A stretch of 64,000 nt of DNA, from contig CM048847.1 of assembly GCA_026545225.1 (NCBI GenBank), positions 1,612,001 to 1,676,000 on the forward strand, written 5' to 3'. Made by a program: the position numbers and the translations under genes. The notes beneath the pieces were generated by a model. The model was not told where the DNA came from. It worked only from the letters and a program-made list of their open reading frames with translations, and ran no database searches. Source of the DNA: Cornus controversa. Lineage: Eukaryota; Streptophyta; Magnoliopsida; Cornales; Cornaceae. Of this stretch, positions 52,168 through 64,000 are shown piece by piece (positions within the stretch are counted from its first letter, which is position 1; the number at the start of each line of letters is the position of its first letter).

Positions 52168-54372
52168 TCAAAAACCCATTCCTTGAGAAGTCGTGCCTTA
52201 ATCAGAATCGTAAGTTTCTTTTTCCAAATTAGACCATCAAAGCATCCAAAAGAAGTGACGAACATGTCAATTCGATCTTCATCACAACCGTATGGTGCTT
52301 TGTTCAAAGTTCGACCATTCGGACATCTAAAGGAAACAATTAGCAAGCTACCAACCATTTTAAACTTGTTTCATTTGAGTTGTTTTGATTCGAAAACCGC
52401 ATTCCAAGAGAAGTCATGCCATAATACTAATCGTACGCTGCTTTTTTCTAAATGAAACCATCAAAGCGTCCCAAAGAAACGACGAGCATGTCAATTCGAT
52501 CTTCATCCGTGTTTGTTTGAGTTGTTCTGAGTCGAAAGAACAATTGCTTGCAATAATCAGGCATGACGACAACCGTATGGCGCTTTGTGCTAGAATTGAC
52601 CATCTGGATGTCCAAAAAAATAAAGAATGACAAGAACGATTTCAAACTTGTTTCGTTTGACTTGTCCTTATTCAAAAATTCCAATCCACGTGAAATCGTG
52701 CCATACCTAGAATTATACGTTGCTTTATGCCAAATTCAACCGTCAGGATGTCCTGAATCGAAAAGAGTAATTCCAAGCTGCACCCATGAATGATCACGAC
52801 CGTATGGTGCTCTATGCCAACTTCAACCATCTGGACAAGTAAAAGAAACAATTGCCAAGCTATCGATGATTTTAAACAAGTTTAGTTTGAGTTGTTCTGA
52901 TTCAAAAACCCATTCCTTGAGAAGTCGTGCCATAATCAGAATCGTAAGTTTCTTTTTTCCAAATTAGACGATCAAAACATCCAAAAGAAGTGACGAACAT
53001 GTCAATCCGATCTTCATCACAACCATATGGTGCTTTGTTCCAAGTTCGACCGTTTGGACATCTAAAGGAAACAATCAGCAAGCTACCAACCATTTTAAAC
53101 TTGTTTCATTTGAGTTCTTTTGATTCGAAAACCGCATTCCAAGAGAAGTCATGCCATAATACTAATCGTACGCTGCTTTTTTCTAAATGAAACCATCAAA
53201 GCGTCCCAAAGAAACGACGAGCATGTCGATCCGATCTTCATCCATGTTTGTTTGAGTTGTTCTGAGTCGAAAAGAACAGTTGCTTGCAATAATCAGGCAT
53301 GACGACAACCGTATGGCGGTTTGTGCTAGAATTGACCATCAGGATGTTCAGAAAAATAGAGAATGATAACAACGGTTTCGAACTTGTTTCGTTTGACTTG
53401 TCCTGATTTGAAAAGTCCAATCCACGTGAAATCGTGCCATACTTAGAATTATACATTGCTTTATGCCAAATTCAACCATCAGCACATCCTGAATCAAAAA
53501 TAGTAATTCCTTGCTACACTCATGAATGATCACAACCGTATGGTGCTCTATGCCAACTTCAACCATCTGGAAAAGTAAAAGAAACAATTCCCAAGCTATC
53601 GAAGATTTTAAACAAGTTTAGTTTGAGTTGTTCTGATTCAAAAACCCATTCCTTGAGAAGTCGTGCCTTAATCAGAATCGTAAGTTTCTTTTTCCAAATT
53701 AGACCATCAAAGCATCCAAAAGAAGTGACGAACATGTCAATCCGATCTTCATCACAACCGTATGGTGCTTTGTTCCAAGTTCGACCATTTGGACATCTAA
53801 AGGAAACAATTAGCAAGCTACCAACCATTTTAAACTTGTTTCATTTGAGTTGTTTTGATTCGAAAACCGCATTCCAAGAGAAGTCATGCCATAATACTAA
53901 TCGTACGCTGCTTTTTTCTAAATGAAACCATCAAAGCGTCCCAAAGAAACGACGAGCATGTCAATCCGATCTTCATCCGTGTTTGTTTGAGTTGTTCTGA
54001 GTCGAAAGAACAATTGCTTGCAATAATCAGGCATGACGACAACCGTATGGCGCTTTGTGCTAGAATTGACCATCTGGATGTCCAAAAAAATAGAGAATGA
54101 CAAGAACGATTTTGAACTTGTTTCGTTTGACTTGTCCTGATTCAAAAAAGTCCAATCCACGTGAAATCGTGCCATACCTAGAATTATACGTTGCTTTATG
54201 CCAAATTCAACCGTCAGGATGTCCTGAATCAAAAAGAGTAATTCCATGCTGCACCCATGAATGATCACAACCGTATGGTGCTCTATGCCAACTTCAACCA
54301 TCTGGACAAGTAAAAGAAACAATTGCCAAGCTATCGATGATTTTAAACAAGTTTAGTTTGAGTTATTCTGAT
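52168..54372 (+). repeat. 3-mer G-A-C, copy 2 (2205 bp)
   Basis: Monomer starts are 52168 G, 52902 A and 53638 C, at an offset of exactly 2205 bp from copy 1. Differences include cttgctacactc near 53512, cgaagatttt near 53599, and a C monomer that ends with the usual ctggacaagt and cgatgatttt rather than the A-type u6 of copy 1. Confidence 0.83.
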
Positions 54373-56576
54373 TCAAAAACCCATTCCTTGAGAAGTCGTG
54401 CCTTAATCAGAATCGTAAGTTTCTTTTTTCCAAATTAGACCATCAAAACATCCAAAAGAAGTGACGAACATGTCAATCCGATCTTCATCACAACCATATG
54501 GTGCTTTGTTCCAAGTTCGACCGTTTGGACATCTAAAGGAAACAATTAGCAAGCTACCAACCATTTTAAACTTGTTTCATTTGAGTTGTTTGATTCGAAA
54601 ACCGCATTCCAAGAGAAGTCATGCCATAATACTAATCGTACGCTGCTTTTTTCTAAATGAAACCATCAAAGCGTCCCAAAGAAACGACGAGCATGTCGAT
54701 CCGATCTTCATCCATGTTTGTTTGAGTTGTTCTGAGTCGAAAATAACAATTGCTTGCAATAATCAGGCATGACGACAACCGTATGGCGGTTTGTGCTAGA
54801 ATTGACCATCTGGTTGTTCAGAAAAATAGAGAATGATAACAACGGTTTCGAACTTGTTTCGTTTGACTTGTCCTGATTTGAAAAGTCCAATCCACGTCAA
54901 ATCGTGCCATACTTAGAATTATACATTGCTTTATGCCAAATTCAACCATCAGGACATCCAGAATCAAAAATAGTAATTCCTTGCTGCACTCATGAATGAT
55001 CACAACCGTATGGTGCTCTATGCCAACTTCAACCATCTGGAAAAGTAAAAGAAACAATTCCCAAGCTATCGAGGATTTTAAACAAGTTTAGTTTGAGTTG
55101 TTCTGATTCAAAAACCCATTCCTTGAGAAGTCGTGCCTTAATCAGAATCGTAAGTTTCTTTTTCCAAATTAGACCATCAAAGCATCCAAAAGAAGTGACG
55201 AACATGTCAATTCGATCTTCATCACAACCGTATGGTGCTTTGTTCAAAGTTCGACCATTCGGACATCTAAAGGAAACAATTAGCAAGCTACCAACCATTT
55301 TAAACTTGTTTCATTTGAGTTGTTTTGATTCGAAAACCGCATTCCAAGAGAAGTCATGCCATAATACTAATCGTACGCTGCTTTTTTCTAAATGAAACCA
55401 TCAAAGCGTCCCAAAGAAACGACGAGCATGTCAATTCGATCTTCATCCGTGTTTGTTTGAGTTGTTCTGAGTCGAAAGAACAATTGCTTGCAATAATCAG
55501 GCATGACGACAACCGTATGGCGCTTTGTGCTAGAATTGACCATCTGGATGTCCAAAAAAATAAAGAATGACAAGAACGATTTCAAACTTGTTTCGTTTGA
55601 CTTGTCCTTATTCAAAAATTCCAATCCACGTGAAATCGTGCCATACCTAGAATTATACGTTGCTTTATGCCAAATTCAACCGTCAGGATGTCCTGAATCG
55701 AAAAGAGTAATTCCAAGCTGCACCCATGAATGATCATGACCGTATGGTGCTCTATGCCAACTTCAACCATCTGGACAAGTAAAAGAAACAATTGCCAAGC
55801 TATCGATGATTTTAAACAAGTTTAGTTTGAGTTGTTCTGATTCAAAAACCCATTCCTTGAGAAGTCGTGCCATAATCAGAATCGTAAGTTTCTTTTTTCC
55901 AAATTAGACGATCAAAACATCCAAAAGAAGTGACGAACATGTCAATCCGATCTTCATCACAACCATATGGTGCTTTGTTCCAAGTTCGACCGTTTGGACA
56001 TCTAAAGGAAACAATTAGCAAGCTACCAACCATTTTAAACTTGTTTCATTTGAGTTGTTTGATTCGAAAACCGCATTCCAAGAGAAGTCATGCCATAATA
56101 CTAATCGTACGCTGCTTTTTTCTAAATGAAACCATCAAAGCGTCCCAAAGAAACGACGAGCATGTCGATCCGATCTTCATCCATGTTTGTTTGAGTTGTT
56201 CTGAGTCGAAAAGAACAATTGCTTGCAATAATCAGGCATGACGACAACCGTATGGCGGTTTGTGCTAGAATTGACCATCTGGTTGTTCAGAAAAATAGAG
56301 AATGATAACAACGGTTTCGAACTTGTTTCGTTTGACTTGTCCTGATTTGAAAAGTCCAATCCACGTCAAATCGTGCCATACTTAGAATTATACATTGCTT
56401 TATGCCAAATTCAACCATCAGGACATCCAGAATCAAAAATAGTAATTCCTTGCTGCACTCATGAATGATCACAACCGTATGGTGCTCTATGCCAACTTCA
56501 ACCATCTGGAAAAGTAAAAGAAACAATTCCCAAGCTATCGAGGATTTTAAACAAGTTTAGTTTGAGTTGTTCTGAT
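54373..56576 (+). repeat. Block A-G-A
   Basis: Monomer starts are 54373 A, 55108 G and 55842 A. Both A copies carry the u2 one-base deletion, ctggttgttc and catccagaatc. The pair 54373-55841 matches 49228-50696 at an offset of 5145 bp (seven monomers). A small difference is gtcgaaaataac near 54737. Confidence 0.8.
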
Positions 56577-58780
56577 TCAAAAACCCATTCCTTGAGAAGT
56601 CGTGCCTTAATCAGAATCGTAAGTTTTTTTTCCAAATTAGACCATCAAAGCATCCAAAAGAAGTGACGAACATATCAATTCGATCTTCATCACAACCGTA
56701 TGGTGCTTTGTTCAAAGTTCGACCATTCGGACATCTAAAGGAAACAATTAGCAAGCTACCAACCATTTTAAACTTGTTTCATTTGAGTTGTTTTGATTCG
56801 AAAACCGCATTCCAAGAGAAGTCATGCCATAATACTAATCGTACGCTGCTTTTTTCTAAATGAAACCATCAAAGCGTCCCAAAGAAACGACGAGCATGTC
56901 AATTCGATCTTCATCCGTGTTTGTTTGAGTTGTTCTGAGTCGAAAGAACAATTGCTTGCAATAATCAGGCATGACGACAACCGTATGGCACTTTGTGCTA
57001 GAATTGACCATCTGGATGTCCAAAAAAATAAAGAATGACAAGAACGATTTCAAACTTGTTTCGTTTGACTTGTCCTTATTCAAAAATTCCAATCCACGTG
57101 AAATCGTGCCATACCTAGAATTATACGTTGCTTTATGCCAAATTCAACCGTCAGGATGTCCTGAATCGAAAAGAGTAATTCCAAGCTGCACCCATGAATG
57201 ATCACGACCGTATGGTGCTCTATGCCAACTTCAACCATCTGGACAAGTAAAAGAAACAATTGCCAAGCTATCGATGATTTTAAACAAGTTTAGTTTGAGT
57301 TGTTCTGATTCAAAAACCCATTCCTTGAGAAGTCGTGCCATAATCAGAATCGTAAGTTTCTTTTTTCCAAATTAGACGATCAAAACATCCAAAAGAAGTG
57401 ACGAACAAGTCAATCCGATCTTCATCACAACCATATGGTGCTTTGTTCCAAGTTCGACCGTTTGGACATCTAAAGGAAACAATCAGCAAGCTACCAACCA
57501 TTTTAAACTTGTTTCATTTGAGTTCTTTTGATTCGAAAACCGCATTCCAAGAGAAGTCATGCCATAATACTAATCGTACGCTGCTTTTTTCTAAATGAAA
57601 CCATCAAAGCGTCCCAAAGAAACGACGAGCATGTCGATCCGATCTTCATCCATGTTTGTTTGAGTTGTTCTGAGTCGAAAAGAACAGTTGCTTGCAATAA
57701 TCAGGCATGACGACAACCGTATGGCGGTTTGTGCTAGAATTGACCATCAGGATGTTCAGAAAAATAGAGAATGATAACAACGGTTTCGAACTTGTTTCGT
57801 TTGACTTGTCCTGATTTGAAAAGTCCAATCCACGTGAAATCGTGCCATACTTAGAATTATACATTGCTTTATGCCAAATTCAACCATCAGCACATCCTGA
57901 ATCAAAAATAGTAATTCCTTGCTGCACTCATGAATGATCACAACCGTATGGTGCTCTATGCCAACTTCAACCATCTGGAAAAGTAAAAGAAACAATTCCC
58001 AAGCTATCGAGGATTTTAAACAAGTTTAGTTTGAGTTGTTCTGATTCAAAAACCCATTCCTTGAGAAGTCGTGCCTTAATCAGAATCGTAAGTTTCTTTT
58101 TCCAAATTAGACCATCAAAGCATCCAAAAGAAGTGACGAACATGTCAATCCGATCTTCATCACAACCGTATGGTGCTTTGTTCCAAGTTCGACCATTTGG
58201 ACATCTAAAGGAAACAATTAGCAAGCTACCAACCATTTTAAACTTGTTTCATTTGAGTTGTTTTGATTCGAAAACCGCATTCCAAGAGAAGTCATGCCAT
58301 AATACTAATCGTACGCTGCTTTTTTCTAAATGAAACCATCAAAGCGTCCCAAAGAAATGACGAGCATGTCAATCCGATCTTCATCCGTGTTTGTTTGAGT
58401 TGTTCTGAGTCGAAAGAACAATTGCTTGCAATAATCAGGCATGACGACAACCGTATGGCGCTTTGTGCTAGAATTGACCATCTGGATGTCCAAAAAAATA
58501 GAGAATGACAAGAACGATTTTGAACTTGTTTCGTTTGACTTGTCCTGATTCAAAAAAGTCCAATCCACGTGAAATCGTGCCATACCTAGAATTATACGTT
58601 GCTTTATGCCAAATTCAACCGTCAGGATGTCCTGAATCGAAAAGAGTAATTCCATGCTGCACCCATGAATGATCACGACCGTATGGTGCTCTATGCCAAC
58701 TTCAACCATCTGGACAAGTAAAAGAAACAATTCCCAAGCTATCGAGGATTTTAAACAAGTTTAGTTTGAGTTGTTCTGAT
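56577..58780 (+). repeat. 3-mer G-A-C, copy 3 (2204 bp)
   Basis: Monomer starts are 56577 G, 57310 A and 58046 C. The G has acatatcaattcg in u1 and the collapsed T-run. The A has gaacaagtcaatcc in u1. The C differs from those of copies 1 and 2 by having gaatcgaaaagag and gatcacgaccg in u5, the form seen in the left half of the window. Confidence 0.8.
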
Positions 58781-61722
58781 TCAAAAACCCATTCCTTGAG
58801 AAGTCGTGCCATAATTAGAATCGTAAGTTTCTTTTTTCCAAATTAGACCATCAAAACATCCAAAAGAAGTGACGAACATGTCAGTCCGATCTTCATCACA
58901 ACCATATGGTGCTTTGTTCCAAGTTCGACCGTTTGGACATCTAAAGGAAACAATTAGCAAGCTACCAACCATTTTAAACTTGTTTCGTTTGAGTTGTTTT
59001 GATTCGAAAACCGCATTCCAAGAGAAGTCATGCCATAATACTAATCGTACGCTGCTTTTTTCTAAATGAAACCATCAAAGCGTCCCAAAGAAACGACGAG
59101 CATGTCAATCCGATCTTCATCCGTGTTTACTTGAGTTGTTCTGAGTCGAAAGAATAATTGCTTGCAATAATCAGGCATGACGACAACCGTATGGCGCTTT
59201 GTGCTATAATTGACCATCTGGATGTCCAGAAAAATAGAGAATGACAAGAACGGTTTCGAACTTGTTTCGTTTGACTTGTCCTGATTCGAAAAGTCCCAAT
59301 CCACGTGAAATCGTGCCATACCTAGAATTATACATTGCTTTATGCCAAATTCAACCGTCAGGATGTCCTGAATCAAAAATAGTAATTCCATGTTGCACCC
59401 ATGAATGATCACAACCGTTAGGTGCTCTATGCCAACTTCAACCATCTGGACAAGTAAAAGAAACAATTGCCAAGCTATCGATGATTTTAAACAAGTTTAG
59501 TTTGAGTTGTTCTGATTCAAAAACCCATTCCTTGAGAAGTCGTGCCATAATCAGAATCGTAAGTTTCTTTTTTCCATATTAGACGATCAAAACATCCAAA
59601 AGAAGTGACGAACATGTCAATCCGATCTTCATCACAACCATATGGTGCTTTGTTCCAAGTTCGACCGTTTGGACATCTAAAGGAAACAATTAGCAAGCTA
59701 CCAACCATTTTAAACTTGTTTCATTTGAGTTGTTTTGATTCGAAAACCGCATTCCAAGAGAAGTCATGCCATAATACTAATCGTACGCTGCTTTTTTCTA
59801 AATGAAACCATCAAAGCGTCCCAAAGAAACGACGAGCATGTCGATCTGATCTTCATCCATGTTTGTTTGAGTTGTTCTGAGTCGAAAAGAACAATTGCTT
59901 GCAATAATCATGCATGACGACAACCGTATGGCGCTTTGTGCTAGAATTGACCATCTGGATGTCCAGAAAAATAGAGAATGATAAGAACGGTTTCGAACTT
60001 GTTTCGTTTGACTTGTCCTGATTCAAAAAGTCACAATACACGTGAAATCGTGCCATACCTAGAATTATACATTGCTTTATGCCAAATTCAACCGTCAGGA
60101 TGTCCTGAATCAAAAAGAGTAATTCCATGCTGCACCCATGAATGATCACAACCGTATGGTGCACTATGCCAACTTCAACCATCTGGACAAGTAAAAGAAA
60201 CAATTGCCAAGCTATCGATGATTTTAAACAAGTTTAGTTTGAGTTGTTCTGATTCAAAAACCCATTCCTTGAGAAGTCGTGCCATAATCAGAATCGTAAG
60301 TTTCTTTTTTCCAAATTAGACCATCAAAACATCCAAAAGAAGTGACGAACATGTCAATCCGATCTTCATCACAACATATGGTGCTTTGTTCCAAGTTCGA
60401 CCGTTTGGACATCTAAAGGAAACAATTAGCAAGCTACCAACCATTTTAAACTTGTTTCATTTGAGTTCTTTTGATTCGAAAACCGCATTCCAAGAGAAGT
60501 CATGCCATAATACTAATCGTACGCTGCTTTTTTCTAAATGAAACCATCAAAGCGTCCCAAAGAAACGACGAGCATGTCGATCAGATCTTCATCCATGTTT
60601 GTTTGAGTTGTTCTGAGTCGAAAATAACAATTGCTTGCAATAATCAGGCATGACGACAACCGTATGGCGGTTTGTGCTAGAATTTTCCATCTGGATGTTC
60701 AGAAAAATAGAGAATGATAACAACGGTTTCGAACTTGTTTCGTTTGACTTGTCCTGATTTGAAAAGTCCAATCCACGTGAAATCGTGCCATACTTAGAAT
60801 TATACATTGCTTTATGCCAAATTCAACCATCAGGACATCCAGAATCAAAAATAGTAATTCCTTGCTGCACTCATGAATGATCACAACCGTATGGTGCTCT
60901 ATGCCAACTTCAACCATCTGGAAAAGTAAAAGAAACAATTTCCAAGCTATCGAGGATTTTAAACAAGTTTAGTTTGAGTTGTTCTGATTCAAAAACCCAT
61001 TCCTTGAGAAGTCGTGCCTTAATCAGAATCGTAAGTTTCTTTTTCCAAATTAGACCATCAAAGCATCCAAAAGAAGTGACGAACATGTCAATCCGATCTT
61101 CATCACAACCGTATGGTGCTTTGTTCAAAGTTCGACCATTCAGACATCTAAAGGAAACAATTAGCAAGCTACCAACCATTTTAAACTTGTTTCATTTGAG
61201 TTGTTTTGATTCGAAAACCGCATTCCAAGAGAAGTCATGCCATAATACTAATCGTACGCTGCTTTTTTCTAAATGAAACCATCAAAGCGTCCCAAAGAAA
61301 CGACGAGCATGTCAATTCGATCTTCATCCGTGTTTGTTTGAGTTGTTCTGAGTCGAAAGAACAATTGCTTGCAATAATCAGGCATGACGGCAACCGTATG
61401 GCGCTTTGTGCTAGAATTGACCATCTGGATGTCCAAAAAAATAAAGAATGACAAGAACGATTTCGAACTTGTTTCGTTTGACTTGTCCTTATTCGAAAAT
61501 TCCAATCCACGTGAAATCGTGCCATACCTAGAATTATACGTTGCTTTATGCCAAATTCAACCGTCAGGATGTCCTGAATCGAAAAGAGTAATTCCATGCT
61601 GCACCCATGAATGATCACGACCGTATGGTGCTCCATGCCAACTTCAACCATCTGGACAAGTAAAAGAAACAATTGCCAAGCTATCGATGATTTTAAACAA
61701 GTTTAGTTTGAGTTGTTCTGAT
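58781..61722 (+). repeat. Mixed block E - A/B hybrid - A - G
   Basis: Monomer starts are 58781 E, 59517 A/B hybrid, 60254 A and 60989 G. The E, together with the preceding C, resembles left-hand C-E pairs such as 22012-23482. The monomer at 59517 has an A-like u3 and a B-like u4 with tgataagaacgg. The A at 60254 lacks one C in u1 (acaacatatgg near 60372). Confidence 0.75.
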
Positions 61723-64000
61723 TCAAAAACCCATTCCTTGAGAAGTCGTGCCATAATCAGAATCGTAAGTTTCTTTTTTCCAAATTAGACCATCAAAACA
61801 TCCAAAAGAAGTGACGAACATGTCAATCCGATCTTCATCACAACCATATGGCGCTTTGTTCCAAGTTCGACCGTTTGGACATCTAAAGGAAACAATTAGC
61901 AAGCTACCAACCATTTTAAACTTGTTTCATTTGAGTTGTTTTGATTCGAAAACCGCATTCCAAGAGAAGTCATGCCATAATACTAATCGTACGCTGCTTT
62001 TTTCTAAATGAAACCATCAAAGCGTCCCAAAGAAACGACGAGCATGTCGATCCGATCTTCATCCATGTTTGTTTGAGTTGTTCTGAGTCGAAAAGAACAG
62101 TTGCTTGCAATAATCAGGCATGACGACAACCGTATGGCGGTTTGTGCTAGAATTGACCATCAGGATGTTCAGAAAAATAGAGAATGATAACAACGGTTTC
62201 GAACTTGTTTCGTTTGACTTGTCCTGATTTGAAAAGTCCAATCCACGTGAAATCGTGCCATACTTAGAATTATACATTGCTTTATGCCAAATTCAACCAT
62301 CAGGACATCCTGAATCAAAAATAGTAATTCCTTGCTGCACTCATGAATGATCACAACCGTATGGTGCTCTATGCCAACTTCAACCATCTGGAAAAGTAAA
62401 AGAAACAATTCCCAAGCTATCGAGGATTTTAAACAAGTTTAGTTTGAGTTGTTCTGATTCAAAAACCCATTCCTTGAGAAGTCGTCCCTTAATCAGAATC
62501 GTAAGTTTCTTTTTCCAAATTAGACCATCAAAGCATCCAAAAGAAGTGACGAACATGTCAATCCGATCTTCATCACAACCGTATGGTGCTTTGTTCCAAG
62601 TTCGACCATTCGGACATCTAAAGGAAACAATTAGCAAGCTACCAACCATTTTAAACTTGTTTCATTTGAGTTGTTTTGATTCGAAAACTGCATTCCAAGA
62701 GAAGTAATGCCATAATACTAATCGTACGCTGCTTTTTTCTAAATGAAACCATCAAAGCGTCCCAAAGAAACTACGAGCTTGTCAATTTGATCTTCATCCG
62801 TGTTTGTTTGAGTTGTTCTGAGTCGAAAGAACAATTGCTTGCAATAATCAGGCATGACGACAACCGTATGGCGCTTTGTGCTAGTATTGACCATCTGGAT
62901 GTCCAAAAGAATAGAGAATGACAAGAACGGTTTTGAACTTGTTTCGTTTGACTTGTCCTGATTCGAAAATTCCAATCCACGTGAAATCGTGCCATACCAA
63001 GAATTATACGTTGCTTTATGCCAAATTCAACCGTCAGGATGTCCTGAATAAAAAAGAGTAATTCCATGCTGCACCCATGAATGATCACAACTGTATAGTG
63101 CTCTATGCCAACTTCAACCATCTGGACAAGTAAAAGAAACAATTGCCAAGCTATCGAAGATTTTAAACAAGTTTAGTTTGAGTTGTTCTGATTCAAAAAC
63201 CCATTCCTTGAGAAGTCGTGCCATAATCAGAATCGTAAGTTTCTTTTTTCCAAATTAGACGATCAAAACATCCAAAAGAAGTGACGAACATGTCAATCCG
63301 ATCTTCATCACAACCATATGGTGCTTTGTTCCAAGTTCAACCGTTTGGACATCTAAAGGAAACAATTAGCAAGCTACCAACCATTTTAAACTTGTTTCAT
63401 TTGAGTTGTTTTGATTCGAAAACCGCATTCCAAGAGAAGTCATGCCATAATACTAATCGTACGCTGCTTTTTTCTAAATGAAACCATCAAAGCGTCCCAA
63501 AGAAACGACGAGCATGTCGATCCGATCTTCATCCATGTTTGTTTGAGTTGTTCTGAGTCGAAAAGAACAATTGCTTGCAATAATCAGGCATGACGACAAC
63601 CGTATGGCGGTTTGTGCTAGAATTGACCATCAGGATGTTCAGAAAAATAGAGAATGATAACAACGGTTTCGAACTTGTTTCGTTTGACTTGTCCTGATTT
63701 GAAAAGTCCAATCCACGTGAAATCGTGCCATACTTAGAATTATACATTGCTTTATGCCAAATTCAACCATCAGGACATCCTGAATCAAAAATAGTAATTC
63801 CTTGCTGCACTCATGAATGATCACAACCGTATGGTGCTCTATGCCAACTTCAACCATCTGGAAAAGTAAAAGAAACAATTCCCAAGCTATCGAGGATTTT
63901 AAACAAGTTTAGTTTGAGTTGTTCTGATTCAAAAACCCATTCCTTGAGAAGTCGTCCCTTAATCAGAATCGTAAGTTTCTTTTTTCCAAATTAGACCATC
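61723..64000 (+). repeat. Block A-F-A and final partial monomer
   Basis: Monomer starts are 61723 A, 62459 F, 63193 A and 63929 (72 bases only, running off the window). The F has gtcaatttgatc and tgctagtattgacc. The final fragment begins with gtcccttaatcag, an F-type mark, so the next monomer outside the window is probably F, although its six-T tract is not the usual F form. Confidence 0.78.

Larger units (their letters stand above)
1..64000 (+). repeat. Satellite DNA array, about 735.6-bp monomer, 86 full copies
   Basis: The same roughly 735-bp sequence recurs without interruption from the first to the last base. I placed each monomer boundary at the conserved TCA that precedes the run of A and CCCATTCC. 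By that rule the first full copy starts at 669 and the last partial copy at 63929, giving 86 full periods. All copies are in the same orientation. Differences between copies are mostly scattered single-base substitutions plus a few one-base indels. Every reading frame is closed within each monomer, and no unique DNA or inserted element occurs anywhere. Lengths by type are A 735-737, B 736, C 735, D 736-737, E 736, F 734-735 and G 733-734. This is the architecture of a higher-order centromeric, pericentromeric or subtelomeric satellite. The family name and host are not recognised. Confidence 0.98.

Noticed and set aside
1..64000. CRISPR array
   Set aside because: There is no short direct repeat separated by unique spacers. 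The entire 735-bp unit is repeated, including every intervening base.
1..64000. CENP-B box (mammalian 17-bp motif)
   Set aside because: No TTCG followed at the required distance by CGGG was found in the monomer consensus. The gtttcgtttgacttgtcc stretch only superficially resembles its start.
1..64000. Ribosomal DNA intergenic spacer repeats
   Set aside because: No rRNA gene sequence appears in 64 kb, and array length and multimer structure fit a satellite better.
1..64000. Transposon or retrotransposon origin of the 735-bp unit
   Set aside because: No terminal inverted repeats, long terminal repeats, polyA tail, target-site duplication or polymerase/transposase-like coding sequence is visible. 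The unit is fully explained as six copies of a 142-bp element. A very old transposon origin cannot be excluded.
1..64000. Naming the satellite as a known plant centromere family such as the 137-140 bp sorghum and sugarcane repeats
   Set aside because: The base length is similar, but I cannot confirm sequence homology from memory and will not assign a family or species.

Overview
The whole 64 kb window is one uninterrupted tandem satellite DNA array. I find no protein-coding gene, RNA gene, transposon, CRISPR array, telomere repeat or unique sequence in it. It contains 86 complete head-to-tail monomers, all in the same orientation, plus partial copies at both ends. The first full monomer starts at 669 and the last partial one at 63929, so the mean period is 735.6 bp (63260/86). 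Individual lengths run from 733 to 737 bp. This is nuclear DNA of a eukaryote, most likely from a centromeric, pericentromeric or subtelomeric block. A plant is my best guess, because a base unit of about 140 bp is typical of plant centromeric satellites and because the variation suggests cytosine methylation. I do not recognise the family, and the species is not established.

The array has three nested levels of organisation. (1) Each 735-bp monomer is built from six diverged copies of an ancestral unit of about 142 bp, marked by a pyrimidine tract followed by a ccaa-tt-gacc core. In the reference copy 1455-2189 the unit lengths are 81, 142, 142, 141, 87 and 142. The 81-bp and 87-bp units carry different internal deletions. 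(2) The 735-bp monomers fall into seven recurrent types, called A to G here, defined by linked substitutions mainly in units 3 to 6. (3) Ordered strings of types are themselves repeated as larger multimers.

Layout: 1-10971 holds A, B, C and D monomers, with a 4418-bp repeat offset and a B-C dimer duplicated at 8030-10971. 10972-13916 is mixed. 13917-19802 holds two copies of a 4-mer A-B-C-E (2943 bp each). 19803-29370 is mixed and ends in a tandem pair of near-identical E monomers. 29371-36724 holds two copies of a 5-mer A-F-B-C-E (3677 bp each), with a third begun at 36725. 37461-46284 holds three copies of a 4-mer F-E-A-A (about 2942 bp each). 46285-49227 has one F followed by three hybrid monomers sharing one breakpoint interval. 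49228-64000 is dominated by A, C and G monomers with a 3-mer G-A-C (2205 bp) and interspersed older types.

This pattern is what repeated unequal exchange and gene conversion are expected to produce. The many short open frames are by-products of the repeat and I do not annotate them as genes. The least expected sequence signal is a short inverted repeat kept in two subunits with a compensating base change in both arms.
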